Shown here: one piece after another, positions 36,442 through 45,706 of the stretch
Position numbering within the stretch: position 1 is the first letter of the stretch
Layout of the letters: each line of letters opens with the position of its first letter
From: Bacteroidales bacterium
Lineage (GTDB): Bacteria > Bacteroidota > Bacteroidia > Bacteroidales > UBA932
Direction: 5' to 3'
Length of the DNA stretch: 64,000 bases
Assembly (NCBI GenBank): GCA_022648685.1
Contig: JALCMW010000002.1
Location: forward strand, 186,001 to 250,000
Notes under the pieces: generated by a model
Databases searched by the model: none
What the model saw: the letters and a program-made list of their open reading frames with translations, nothing else
What the model was told of the DNA's origin: nothing
Program-made: the position numbers and the translations under genes

Positions 36442-37263
36442 ATGAACAAAAATCAATTGAAAATCGGGGAGTTTTCCCGTCTTTGCCACGTCACTGTGAG
36501 AGCTCTAAGGCATTACGAGGAGATTCATCTCCTTGTTCCTGAAATTGTCGACCAATGGACAGGTTATCGATACTATTCAGTAGGCCAGCTTCAGAAGATG
36601 CAAGGGATTTTGAGTCTTAAGGAAATAGGGTTTTCCCTTGAAGAGATACGGGATCTCTATGAAGAAGACACACATATTCCTTCCGTAGAAGAGTTGGAAA
36701 AGAAGATCGCAACTTGCGAATCGGAACTTCAAAGGCTAAAGAACCGCAGGACAAAGCTTAAGACGTTGATAACTTCCTACAAAAAGAAAGAAAAAATGGA
36801 AAAAATCTTTATTGAGAAACTGCCTGCAATTATTGTTGCAAGTCATCGCACGGTAATTCCTTCATACAACGATCTGGGGCGTCTGTGCTGCGAAGTGATC
36901 GGTCCGGAAATGGCTCGTCTAGGCTGCGAATGCATGGAACCGGGATATTGCTACACCGTTGAACACGGAGGATACAAACCCGAAGACATCGACATAGAAT
37001 ACTGCGAACAAGTTGCCGTCAAAGGAACGGATTCCGCAATAATCAAGTTCAAGGATATCCCGGAAGTACCTTGTGCCGTATGCATGAAAGTCTATGGCCC
37101 GTACGACCGTTTGAAGCAAAATTACATCGACCTGTTTTCCCGGATTGAAAAAGAAGGCTACGAGGTGACAGGCAGCCCCCGGGCCTGCTATATCGACGGC
37201 GTCTGGAATCAGGAAGATCCGGAAAATTGGCTTACCGTCATACAGGTTCCCGTGAAAAAATGA
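36442..37263 (+). CDS. MerR-family regulator with GyrI-like effector domain
   Basis: The 273-residue protein has an N-terminal MerR winged helix (LKIGEFSRLCHVTVRALRHY, GYRYYSVGQLQKMQGILSLK), a dimer coiled coil (about 75-115), and a GyrI-like/BmrR-type ligand domain at 120-273 that binds lipophilic cationic drugs in relatives. I start at ATG 36442; ATG 36427 is five codons upstream. The next gene, a UvrA2-type ABC protein, begins four bases after its stop, so this regulator probably controls that gene. Confidence 0.9.
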   Translation: MNKNQLKIGEFSRLCHVTVRALRHYEEIHLLVPEIVDQWTGYRYYSVGQLQKMQGILSLKEIGFSLEEIRDLYEEDTHIPSVEELEKKIATCESELQRLKNRRTKLKTLITSYKKKEKMEKIFIEKLPAIIVASHRTVIPSYNDLGRLCCEVIGPEMARLGCECMEPGYCYTVEHGGYKPEDIDIEYCEQVAVKGTDSAIIKFKDIPEVPCAVCMKVYGPYDRLKQNYIDLFSRIEKEGYEVTGSPRACYIDGVWNQEDPENWLTVIQVPVKK

Positions 37264-37267
37264 TGGG

Positions 37268-39529
37268 ATGCCGGATATAATAATAAAAAATGCGCACGCC
37301 AACAATCTGCGCAATATCGACATTGTAATACCGCGACACAAAATTGTAGTGTTCAGCGGAGTTAGCGGCAGCGGAAAATCTTCGCTGCTTTTCGATACGA
37401 TCTATACGGAAGCGCAACGGCAACTGATTGAAACTTTCGGTTCGTTCGCACGTGCCAGACTGCCAAAACTGTCGCGTCCCGATGTGGATGAGATAAAAAA
37501 TCTTTCCACGCCGATAGTAATAGACCAGAAGAAGATGGGAAACAATCTGAGAAGCACTGTCGGTACAGCTACGGAATTGGCCTCATACATCAGGTTGCTG
37601 TATTCAAGGATGGGACAGCCTTTTCTTAATCTTCCTTCATTCGCCTTCTCATTCAACCATCCGGAAGGAATGTGCCCTTACTGCAAGGGACTTGGAAAAG
37701 AAATCAAGATCGATCTCGACCTTTTCCTCGATAAGGAAAAGTCACTTCGTGAAGGAGCCATACGGCACGGCATGTACAGAAAGGACTCGTATATGCTGAA
37801 AGAATTGCTGAAATACGGGCTGTTTGACAACGAAAAGCCGCTGAAAAACTGGAACGAAAAAGAACTTGACCTTTTGCTTTACAGCAAGCCTGTAATGCTT
37901 GACAAGTCCAGGACCGGATTGTCATATAACCGTTACCATGAAGGCATTGTATCCAAGTTGGAAAGATCTGCCAGGGAAAAGGCCATGGACGAAAAGCAGG
38001 AAGATAACCAAGACGCATGGAGCCGGTTCCTCACATACCGGACCTGCCCATATTGCAAAGGATCCCGCATCAATGAACGAGCCCGAAGTGTAAAGGTAAA
38101 CGGAATAGGCATTGACGAGGCTTTCGAGATGGAAATAGGAGACCTTTCGGTTTTCATGCGCGGTGTCAGGGATCCGGCAGGCATATCAGCGCCCATCATA
38201 AGGAGAGTCACATATATGCTTGAACAATTGGATAAAATCGGAGCAGGCTATCTTTCTTTGGACAGACCGGTATCCACGCTCTCGGGAGGTGAAAGCCAAC
38301 GTGTCAAAATGGCCAGACAACTGGACTGCGACCTTGTGGACCTGATGTACATTCTGGACGAACCTTCTATCGGTCTCCACCCTCGGGACACAGAAATGCT
38401 GATGAATCTTCTCCGGGAAATCAGGAACCGCGGGAACAGCGTCTTTGTTGTAGAACACGATCCCGAAATAATCCAGGCCGCAGAATGGATAGTGGATATG
38501 GGGCCGCAGGCTGGCAGTAAGGGAGGTGAAATAGTGTACAGCGGACCAGTTGCCGGTCTTGAAAAATCCGGAGGGCTCACGGGAAGATATCTGAGAATGA
38601 GAAACAAATCACAGATACAGGTCCGCAGTAGACCCTGGTCAGATTATTATCTTGTCGAACACGCTTGCGTAAACAATCTCAAGGATATTTCCGTGCGCAT
38701 CCCCAAAGGTGTGCTTACCTGTGTGACCGGAGTTGCAGGTTGCGGTAAAAGCAGTTTGATACACGGCTGCTTCGTACGGAACCATCCGGAAGCATGCGTC
38801 ATCGACCAGCAACCGATCGGACGAACATCCAGGGGCAATATAGCCTCTTACATAGGGATATTCAGCCACATAAGACAATTTTTCGCCGATTCATGCGGGG
38901 AAGATATTTCATTGTTCAGTTTCAATTCCGAAGGAGCTTGTCCGAAATGCGAAGGCCGGGGATACATCAGCTATGAAATGAATTTCCTGGATGCAATCCG
39001 CAACAAGTGCGACGAATGCGGAGGAAAGCGGTACAATCAGCATGCTCTCAATTTCCAATACAAAGGCAAAGACATATCAGAAGTCCTGGATCTTACCGTA
39101 TCTCAGGCCATGGACTTCTTTGCCGTGGAAAAGAAAGTGACGCGCTATCTGAAATTGCTGATGGATGTAGGCTTGGGTTACGTCAAATTGGGCCAGACGC
39201 TAAGTTCACTGTCCGGAGGCGAAAACCAAAGGTTGAAGATTGCAACGGAACTACGCAAAAAAGGCAACATATATGTAATGGACGAACCCACAACAGGTCT
39301 CCATATGAGTGATATAAATAATCTTTTCAAAATAGTGTGCAAACTTGTCGATACGGGAAATACTGTAGTAATCATTGAACACAATCTTGACATAATCAAA
39401 AAAGCGGACTGGATAATAGACCTGGGACCCGAAGGTGGCAAGAATGGAGGGGAAGTTCTTTTCGAAGGGACGCCCGAGGACCTGAAGAAATGCACAAAGT
39501 CGATAACGGCACGTTATCTAGATGCTTGA
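37268..39529 (+). CDS. UvrA2-type ABC excinuclease-like protein without UvrB-binding domain
   Basis: The 753-residue protein has two UvrA ATP-binding halves: Walker A GVSGSGKSS (31-39) with signature LSGGESQRVKMARQL, and GVAGCGKSS with LSGGENQRLKIATEL. Zinc pairs CPYCKGLGK (136-139), CPYCKGSR and CPKCEGRGY/CDECGGKR are kept. Full UvrA has about 940 residues; here the sequence runs from RLLYSRMGQPF straight to the first zinc pair, so the UvrB-binding insert is missing. Such short UvrA paralogues (DrrC-like) are linked to tolerance of DNA-binding drugs. The MerR/GyrI partner supports that role; true excision repair would need another uvrA. Confidence 0.9.
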   Translation: MPDIIIKNAHANNLRNIDIVIPRHKIVVFSGVSGSGKSSLLFDTIYTEAQRQLIETFGSFARARLPKLSRPDVDEIKNLSTPIVIDQKKMGNNLRSTVGTATELASYIRLLYSRMGQPFLNLPSFAFSFNHPEGMCPYCKGLGKEIKIDLDLFLDKEKSLREGAIRHGMYRKDSYMLKELLKYGLFDNEKPLKNWNEKELDLLLYSKPVMLDKSRTGLSYNRYHEGIVSKLERSAREKAMDEKQEDNQDAWSRFLTYRTCPYCKGSRINERARSVKVNGIGIDEAFEMEIGDLSVFMRGVRDPAGISAPIIRRVTYMLEQLDKIGAGYLSLDRPVSTLSGGESQRVKMARQLDCDLVDLMYILDEPSIGLHPRDTEMLMNLLREIRNRGNSVFVVEHDPEIIQAAEWIVDMGPQAGSKGGEIVYSGPVAGLEKSGGLTGRYLRMRNKSQIQVRSRPWSDYYLVEHACVNNLKDISVRIPKGVLTCVTGVAGCGKSSLIHGCFVRNHPEACVIDQQPIGRTSRGNIASYIGIFSHIRQFFADSCGEDISLFSFNSEGACPKCEGRGYISYEMNFLDAIRNKCDECGGKRYNQHALNFQYKGKDISEVLDLTVSQAMDFFAVEKKVTRYLKLLMDVGLGYVKLGQTLSSLSGGENQRLKIATELRKKGNIYVMDEPTTGLHMSDINNLFKIVCKLVDTGNTVVIIEHNLDIIKKADWIIDLGPEGGKNGGEVLFEGTPEDLKKCTKSITARYLDA

Positions 39530-39563
39530 CAATACACGATACATTGACGCTCGACTATAAAGA

Positions 39564-39598
39564 AAAAGCTGTAATTATTAATAATAATTACAGCTTTT
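39564..39598. terminator. bidirectional hairpin terminator
   Basis: A perfect 16-bp inverted repeat (39564-39579 with 39583-39598, arm AAAAGCTGTAATTATT, 3-base loop) lies between the convergent uvrA2 and initiator tRNA. It ends in TTTT on the plus strand and is preceded by A's for the minus strand. Confidence 0.85.
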
Positions 39599-39600
39599 CG

Positions 39601-39676
39601 TGGTAGCGGGGGAAGGACTCGAACCTCCGGCCTCCGGGTTATGAGCCCGACGAGCTACCAACTGCTCTACCCCGCG
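39601..39676 (-). tRNA. initiator tRNA-Met (CAU)
   Basis: The 76-nt cloverleaf includes an encoded CCA. Anticodon CAT is in the loop CTCATAA. The initiator marks are present: position 1 (C) does not pair with position 72 (T), three G-C pairs (GGG/CCC) close the anticodon stem, and an A11-T24 pair is in the D-stem. That identifies the formyl-methionine tRNA and not the elongator. Confidence 0.96.
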
Positions 39677-39687
39677 ATATGTGAATG

Positions 39688-39718
39688 CAAAGGTAGGACT
39701 TTTTTGGAAAAAAACAAA
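39688..39718 (-). promoter_or_regulatory. promoter of initiator tRNA
   Basis: On the minus strand TTTG (39718-39715), 19 bases, then TACCTTTG (39695-39688): identical in form to the tRNA-Asn promoter. It lies 11 bases before the tRNA. Confidence 0.8.
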
Positions 39719-39737
39719 TAGAATTCCGCTTTTACAT

Positions 39738-41570
39738 TTATTTTACGATTATTTCATACGGCATCCTGGCATAAAAACGGTCAGATGTTTCCGGATTCCA
39801 ACCTGCAAAAGCTTTGGATATATTTTCAAATGGAGTTCCGTTGAAGATATCCACAGGTCTCTTTTTCATTAATATCCAATTTACCGTATCGTCAGTCTGC
39901 TGACCGAAATAAGAAAGGATTATTTCCATTTTGGTCAACTGTTTGGGATATTCAACAACATTCCATGCCGTAAGATCGTCATCCCCAGTGGAACTTGCCA
40001 TTCTGGCGGCATAATGTATTGCATCTTCAAGGGAACCCATGGAATCCACAAGACCCAGTTTCAAGGCATCCGTTCCCGTCCATACCCTGCCCTGGGCTAT
40101 CGAATCCACAAACGAAGGTCTGAGATCCCTTCCTGAAGAGACCACGGATACGAATTGCTTGTATATGGCTTCTATGGATGATTGCGTATAGGCAAACTCC
40201 CTGGAATCGAAAGGTCTCATAAGTGAATACATATCACCGTGTTTATTCGAGCTTACGGAAACGGCATTCACATGAAGAAGATTTTTGGCTGTTTTGCTGA
40301 AATCAGGAACCATTCCGAATACACCGATAGAGCCGGTAAGAGTCGTAGGGTCCGAAAAGATGTAATCGCAGGCATTTGAAATCCAATATCCGCCGGAAGC
40401 TGCATAATTACCGTAAGAAGCAATCACAGGTTTGGCTTTTCTAAGAAGATCCATTTCAGATTTGATCTTGTCTGATGCAATAACACTTCCTCCGGGGGAA
40501 TTTACCCTGAACACAACTGCCTTGATAGTGGAATCGGAACGAACCTGGGAAATCATATGTGCAAACCTGTCACCAGATACCTGTTTGTAATCCGATCCGT
40601 CTACTATTTCTCCGTTTGCGTATAATACGGCTATCTTCTGTCCTCTTGACGAAAATACAACCGGAACCTTAGCTTTGATATAATCAGGGAATGGTATCAT
40701 CTTGACATCGGAGAAATCATCAACCTGGGAAAGGGAACAAAGAGCATTTTCCATGTCATTGGCAGACATCAGACTGTCTGCCAATGAATCCTTTACGAAA
40801 TCTTCAGGAGAATTAAGCTCCAGATTATCCATCATTTCATTAAGTTTGGCAACACTAACGGAACGGCTTTCCGCTATTTCTTCAGCGTAAGTATTCCATA
40901 TGGAATTCACCATTACTTTGGTTTGCTCCACATTTTCCGCACTCGGAGAATTCCTGACGAACATCTCGCCGGCGGATTTGTACTTGCCGTGACGTATAAG
41001 CTGTACATTGACTCCCAGTTTGTCTAGCAGATCTTTTAGAAAATACATTTGCGAACTTACGCCAAGGAAAGTATTGTTCCAGCCGTAATGGGAAGTAACA
41101 TATACCTTGTCGGAAACGGACGCAAGATAGTAAGAAGCCGTAGAAGGATTTTCTATATATGAAATCACTGCTTTTCCGCTTTTTCTGAAATTCGACAAGG
41201 CCTGTCTGAATTCCTGGACACTTCCTATTCCCACCGAAGCTCCGTCCGGTTTCAGATAGATATATTGGACACCGGGATCTGCAGCCGCTTTGTTGATAGC
41301 CTGAACTGCATTCCACAGACCTATGGTTTCTACTGAAGAAGAAGCATTGGCACCTGAAAGCGGATTACTTTCCTTGCTCTGTTCTCCCAATATGAATTTG
41401 GACATATCAATTTTCAACACTCCCGAACGAGGCAAAACTGTATTTTCGGAAGAGCCACCCATGGAGGCAACAGTACCGGCCAATCCGAAAACGAACAGGA
41501 AAAAACCGATAATGCCCATGATAAACACGCCGCACATTACGGCAAGCGTCATTTTTACAAAATTTTTCAT
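39738..41570 (-). CDS. sppA: signal peptide peptidase SppA, 67K type
   Basis: The 610-residue inner-membrane serine protease (S49) degrades leftover signal peptides. An N-terminal membrane segment (about 8-36) is followed by two S49 repeats. The catalytic lysine is in RHGKYKSAGEMFVRN, and the nucleophile serine is in YAASGGYWISNACDYIF of the C-terminal repeat, followed by TTLTGSIGVFG. This is the long two-domain form seen in E. coli and Bacteroidota. It is divergent from hisS. Confidence 0.93.
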   Translation of the reverse strand: MKNFVKMTLAVMCGVFIMGIIGFFLFVFGLAGTVASMGGSSENTVLPRSGVLKIDMSKFILGEQSKESNPLSGANASSSVETIGLWNAVQAINKAAADPGVQYIYLKPDGASVGIGSVQEFRQALSNFRKSGKAVISYIENPSTASYYLASVSDKVYVTSHYGWNNTFLGVSSQMYFLKDLLDKLGVNVQLIRHGKYKSAGEMFVRNSPSAENVEQTKVMVNSIWNTYAEEIAESRSVSVAKLNEMMDNLELNSPEDFVKDSLADSLMSANDMENALCSLSQVDDFSDVKMIPFPDYIKAKVPVVFSSRGQKIAVLYANGEIVDGSDYKQVSGDRFAHMISQVRSDSTIKAVVFRVNSPGGSVIASDKIKSEMDLLRKAKPVIASYGNYAASGGYWISNACDYIFSDPTTLTGSIGVFGMVPDFSKTAKNLLHVNAVSVSSNKHGDMYSLMRPFDSREFAYTQSSIEAIYKQFVSVVSSGRDLRPSFVDSIAQGRVWTGTDALKLGLVDSMGSLEDAIHYAARMASSTGDDDLTAWNVVEYPKQLTKMEIILSYFGQQTDDTVNWILMKKRPVDIFNGTPFENISKAFAGWNPETSDRFYARMPYEIIVK

Positions 41571-41627
41571 ATAAGCTATTATTAATTGAATAGGCTATGT
41601 AACAGGTTATACATTAATACAATTTAG

Positions 41628-41635
41628 CAAAATTA
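41628..41635 (-). promoter_or_regulatory. -7 box for sppA
   Basis: TAATTTTG on the minus strand fits TAnnTTTG, 58 bases before the sppA ATG. No -33 match, so tentative. Confidence 0.35.
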
Positions 41636-41656
41636 GCCAAAATAACGGAAAATTCC

Positions 41657-41664
41657 TACCTTTG
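41657..41664 (+). promoter_or_regulatory. -7 box for hisS
   Basis: TACCTTTG is identical to the -7 box of both tRNA promoters and lies 27 bases before the hisS ATG. The expected -33 position has no TTTG. Confidence 0.55.
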
Positions 41665-41690
41665 TATTAATTTACAATTTCAATCAAAAT

Positions 41691-43091
41691 ATGATTCAGA
41701 AACCATCGATTCCAAAGGGTACAAGGGATTTCGGCCAACAGGAAATGGCCGAAAGGAATTACATATTCGACACTATTAAAAACGTTTTCAAGACGTTCGG
41801 ATATTCTCAGATAGAAACGCCTGCAATGGAAAACCTGTCTACGCTTCTGGGAAAATACGGAGACGAAGGGGATAAACTCCTGTTCAGGGTATTGAATTCG
41901 GGAAACGCTTTCAGCGGTATCGATCCGAAAGAATATCTGGAAGAAGATGGGATAGACGACAAGGGGCTGACATCGAAGATATGCGAAAAAGGGCTCAGAT
42001 ACGACCTTACCGTTCCTTTCGCCCGTTTCGTCGTCATGCATCAAAACGAGATTTCATTCCCGTTCAAAAGATATCAGATACAGCCTGTATGGCGAGCGGA
42101 TAAACCACAGAAAGGCCGTTACAGGGAATTCTGCCAATGCGATGCCGATGTAATCGGAAGCAAATCACAGGTAAACGAACTGGAACTTGTACAGATAGTA
42201 GACAGGGTTTTCTCGCTTTTGGGGATAAATGTACTTATCAAGATCAACAACAGGAAAGTTCTTACAGGCTTCGCCGAAATATGCGGCTTCCCCGACAAAG
42301 TGGTGGATATTACAGTAGCCATAGACAAGTTGGACAAAATCGGTCTTGAGAATGTTGAAGCCGAAATGAAGGAAAAAGGGCTAAGCGACTCGGCAATCGA
42401 GGTAATAAGGCCTATTCTCCTTCTGAAAGGGAGCACTGACGAAAAAATTTCGGATATGAGAAAGCTGATGGCCGGCGGATCGGCTTCAGGAATAAAATCG
42501 GAAACCGGATTGAAAGGACTTGACGAACTGGAAGAGTTGTTCGATTATATCGCTTCTGCAGGGATCAGACAACATACCGAAATAGATCTGTCTCTGGCTC
42601 GCGGACTCAACTATTATACCGGTGCCATATTCGAAGTCAAGGCACTGGATTTTGCGATAGGAAGTATCTGCGGCGGCGGACGTTATGACAATCTCACAGG
42701 AATTTTCGGTCTTCCGGACATGTCAGGAGTCGGCATATCATTCGGAGCTGACAGGATATATGACGTCCTCAAGGGCACGGGAAAATTTCCGGAACATCTG
42801 TCTACCTCAAGTACAATCTTGTTTGCAGACATGGGAAAAGAAGAACTGAAATATATATTCCCCGTTGTAAAAAGATTGAGGGAAGCAGGAATCGCATGCG
42901 AAGTCTACCCTTCCGAAACCAAACTCAAGAAACAGTTCGAATACGCAAACAAGAAAAACATACCTTTCATTTCGATTAACGGTGAAACCGAAAGACAGGA
43001 ACAGGCAATAAACATCAAGAATCTGGCTTCGGGGGAACAAAAATCGTTTGCCGCAGAAGATACGGATTCGATAATCGCATTCCTGTCATAA
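41691..43091 (+). CDS. hisS: histidine--tRNA ligase
   Basis: The 466-residue class II synthetase charges tRNA-His. Motif 1 is around [14 protein letters not shown]; motif 2 is [20 protein letters not shown]; the histidine-specific blocks are [15 protein letters not shown] and GGGRYDNL; motif 3 lies around [15 protein letters not shown]. The C-terminal anticodon domain follows ([15 protein letters not shown]). The length is typical. It is convergent with tilS, separated by 16 bases. Confidence 0.97.
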   Translation: MIQKPSIPKGTRDFGQQEMAERNYIFDTIKNVFKTFGYSQIETPAMENLSTLLGKYGDEGDKLLFRVLNSGNAFSGIDPKEYLEEDGIDDKGLTSKICEKGLRYDLTVPFARFVVMHQNEISFPFKRYQIQPVWRADKPQKGRYREFCQCDADVIGSKSQVNELELVQIVDRVFSLLGINVLIKINNRKVLTGFAEICGFPDKVVDITVAIDKLDKIGLENVEAEMKEKGLSDSAIEVIRPILLLKGSTDEKISDMRKLMAGGSASGIKSETGLKGLDELEELFDYIASAGIRQHTEIDLSLARGLNYYTGAIFEVKALDFAIGSICGGGRYDNLTGIFGLPDMSGVGISFGADRIYDVLKGTGKFPEHLSTSSTILFADMGKEELKYIFPVVKRLREAGIACEVYPSETKLKKQFEYANKKNIPFISINGETERQEQAINIKNLASGEQKSFAAEDTDSIIAFLS

Positions 43092-43099
43092 GCAGGAAT
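43079..43099 (+). terminator. weak hairpin at the hisS end
   Basis: ATTCCTG (43079-43085) pairs with CAGGAAT (43093-43099) across the hisS stop codon, without a T-run. It may help end transcription between hisS and tilS, but it is short. Confidence 0.3.
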
Positions 43100-43107
43100 A
43101 CAGCAAG

Positions 43108-44556
43108 TCAACCGATATCTGAATCGGATATCATAATGACTTCGGAAGCTAGATGCGAAACCTTAAGGGAATCATCTATCCGGAATACCGGTTTACCTGA
43201 ACGATATCCCAAGACAGCTGATATATGATCTGCAGTTATATCCGATTTACCGTTTTGCCCGGGCTTTACAAGAACAACGGAAGATGACTTATCGAAAAGG
43301 CTGAACCCGCAAGACGGAAACCAATCGCTAAGTTTTTTCTTTTTCCCAAATCCGAACGGCTTATACCAATCCCCTGCAAGCCATTTTCTCGCGACAAACG
43401 GGAAAGGCAGGGACGAAGCATCGAAAATTATTTTTCCGTCAGGTTGCATTAACGGCATATCGGAACGCCACGGCATGATCTCTATTGAAAATTTGTGCCC
43501 GTTGAATTCATACGTTCCGGGGCCTTCGATCACCATGCAGTTTTCAGCTTCATCTATAACGGGACCAAAAGAGACGGGGATATGACGCACAATCAGTCTG
43601 CCGGAAGAGATCACGGCTTTATAGTCGGAAGATTTATATATCTTTCCGCCGGGAAATCTGCCGGAAGCCAACATGCGTTCCAGTGAATCAAGAACATTCC
43701 CGCTGAACCCATAAGGTTCGAGCAATCTGAAAAGGACATAATCACGATGAGGCAAACGGGCCAAAGCGTAAATATCTATTTCAACACCGTTATTTACGGA
43801 ATCCGTCCCAAGTATCAGTGAAGCGCGGACTTTTCTGAAATAATCATCGGCTATTTCATTCTCCTGCGTAAAATATTTCATCTCCCTGTTAAGCGTCTTC
43901 AGATATGAAGGATTCAATTGTTCGAACAACGGAAAGACCAGATGCCTTATCTTATTCCGCTTGAACTCCGTCTGGGCATTGGTCCTGTCGTTATGATAAT
44001 CTATGCCGCGGGAAGATACGTAATTTGCAATATCTGACCTCGGAAACATTAGAAGAGGCCTTATCAATCTGGTTTTCCCATCATCGGAAAAAGGCAAAAG
44101 AGAAGATGGCGACATGCCGCAAAGCCCCCTGCCTCCGGTGCCACGAAGTAAATTCAGAATCAACGTTTCCGCATTGTCATTGGCATTATGTGCGACAGCT
44201 ACGGACTGGAAGCCACCTTTTGCGCACAACGATGCGAACCACCCGTAACGAAGATCCCTTGCGGCCATCTCTATGCTTACAGAGTGGTCGGCAGCATATT
44301 TTCTGGTATCGAAATCTATCTTATTGAACCCGATTCCGTTCCTTGAAGACCAATCGGCAACAAGTTTCTCATCGGAATCGCTTTCGCTGCCTCTTAGGTG
44401 GAAATTGCAATGGGCCAAAGCGAAAGATACCTTTACAGAAGAATTCAAAAACAACTCGGCCATACACATGGAATCGATCCCGCCGCTTACGGCAAGCAAA
44501 ACCGGCTTCCCCGGTACGAAAAGCTTTATCAGCTCCTTATCGAATTCCGTCTGCAT
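43108..44556 (-). CDS. tilS: tRNA(Ile)-lysidine synthase
   Basis: TilS changes C34 of the CAU isoleucine tRNA to lysidine. The 482-residue protein has the PP-loop LLAVSGGIDSMCMAELF (SGGIDS at 24-29), AVAHNANDNAETLILNLLRG, and the tRNA-binding region with RNKIRHLVFPLFEQLNP. A C-terminal TilS domain follows, with GKKKKLSDWFPSCG. It is the last gene of proS-DUF3078-tilS; the gap to DUF3078 is 12 bases. Confidence 0.95.
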   Translation of the reverse strand: MQTEFDKELIKLFVPGKPVLLAVSGGIDSMCMAELFLNSSVKVSFALAHCNFHLRGSESDSDEKLVADWSSRNGIGFNKIDFDTRKYAADHSVSIEMAARDLRYGWFASLCAKGGFQSVAVAHNANDNAETLILNLLRGTGGRGLCGMSPSSLLPFSDDGKTRLIRPLLMFPRSDIANYVSSRGIDYHNDRTNAQTEFKRNKIRHLVFPLFEQLNPSYLKTLNREMKYFTQENEIADDYFRKVRASLILGTDSVNNGVEIDIYALARLPHRDYVLFRLLEPYGFSGNVLDSLERMLASGRFPGGKIYKSSDYKAVISSGRLIVRHIPVSFGPVIDEAENCMVIEGPGTYEFNGHKFSIEIMPWRSDMPLMQPDGKIIFDASSLPFPFVARKWLAGDWYKPFGFGKKKKLSDWFPSCGFSLFDKSSSVVLVKPGQNGKSDITADHISAVLGYRSGKPVFRIDDSLKVSHLASEVIMISDSDIG

Positions 44557-44568
44557 CGATATCGTTTA

Positions 44569-45672
44569 TTATTTCTTTGATGCAATGGTATATGAAAAGC
44601 CGAACGCAAGGGATTCCTTAAACTGGATACGTCTGCGCCCGTTAGGATACCTATCCGAATCCTTGTCTCTTATTATATACACATTATCATCATAAATCAA
44701 ATTGGTGGTAATCGACATGGAAAAATACTTCGCAAGCTTCCAGTCGAATTGGTTGTCCCAATTGACCCTGAGATTCTGGGGATTATCAAGGTAATCGGAG
44801 AACAGAACCAACTGTCCCGCATAATTGAAGTTGTCATTTACCTTAAACTTGAAATCAGTTGTCAGTTTCGCACCGAATTCGAATTTCGCGCTTTTGTAGA
44901 ATTGTCCTATGGCCTCTCCTTTTTCGATTGCATTAGCATAGGTAGCCGCTGCAGCTTCATCATATTCAGCCTGTTCTTCTTCATTCAATTTTCTGAGCGA
45001 CATACTGTAAGAAGGCCTTAGAGTCTTGTCTTTCACAATAACGAAGCCGCCGGTAATCGGAGCCAGATTGACTGACAGCCATTTATTCGGGACCCAATCC
45101 ATACCGAAACCGAGATCGGTATATGCAGGAGACAAAAATCCGGATTTCAACAATCTTGCATCCAGCCAGTCCTGTCTTGTGGGATCACTAGTCCCGTCCG
45201 AAGTCGGTACCGAATACTTGTAACTGTTGCTGAATTGTGATTTAAAACTGAAACTTGCGGAATAATTAAGAACCTTGCCCGCTTTATACCCCCACCGGCT
45301 TTCGAAATATATCCTGTCATCGCTCTTTTGTATGAGAGGTTTGTCTTCGGAATAAAAAAAGCCGTAATTCAGTTGAAGACGGTTTGTAAAAACAGTCTTG
45401 GCTTTGGCATAGTTGGCTTTGGCATCGACATTGGACGTCATTGACAAAGTATTATATCCGCCTTTTGCCCAATTGGTAAGATTCATCTGCCCGAAATCCA
45501 ATTTTGTCAGGACGGAGTTCGTCCAATAAAGGCTACGGGGATTCTTGACCACAGACTTGGGAGCATTTGAAATGGCCTTTGCAGCTTCATTCGCAGCTTG
45601 CTGCACATCAGTTTGCGCATAGGAAAAAGCGCAGACACAAAAAAATAAAACAAAGACTATAAGCTTCTTCAT
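44569..45672 (-). CDS. DUF3078 outer-membrane protein
   Basis: The 367-residue protein has a signal peptide (MKKLIVFVLFFCVCAFSYA|Q) and then the family pattern WTNSVLTKLDFGQMNLTNWAKGG with many alternating strands and a C-terminal aromatic strand (LAFGFSYTIASKK), as in an outer-membrane barrel. DUF3078 is common in Bacteroidota and its function is unknown. It sits between proS and tilS in a compact operon, which gives no functional clue. Confidence 0.85.
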   Translation of the reverse strand: MKKLIVFVLFFCVCAFSYAQTDVQQAANEAAKAISNAPKSVVKNPRSLYWTNSVLTKLDFGQMNLTNWAKGGYNTLSMTSNVDAKANYAKAKTVFTNRLQLNYGFFYSEDKPLIQKSDDRIYFESRWGYKAGKVLNYSASFSFKSQFSNSYKYSVPTSDGTSDPTRQDWLDARLLKSGFLSPAYTDLGFGMDWVPNKWLSVNLAPITGGFVIVKDKTLRPSYSMSLRKLNEEEQAEYDEAAAATYANAIEKGEAIGQFYKSAKFEFGAKLTTDFKFKVNDNFNYAGQLVLFSDYLDNPQNLRVNWDNQFDWKLAKYFSMSITTNLIYDDNVYIIRDKDSDRYPNGRRRIQFKESLAFGFSYTIASKK

Positions 45673-45706
45673 CCGTATACCATTAAAAAAGTCAATTAAA
45701 AGTCAA

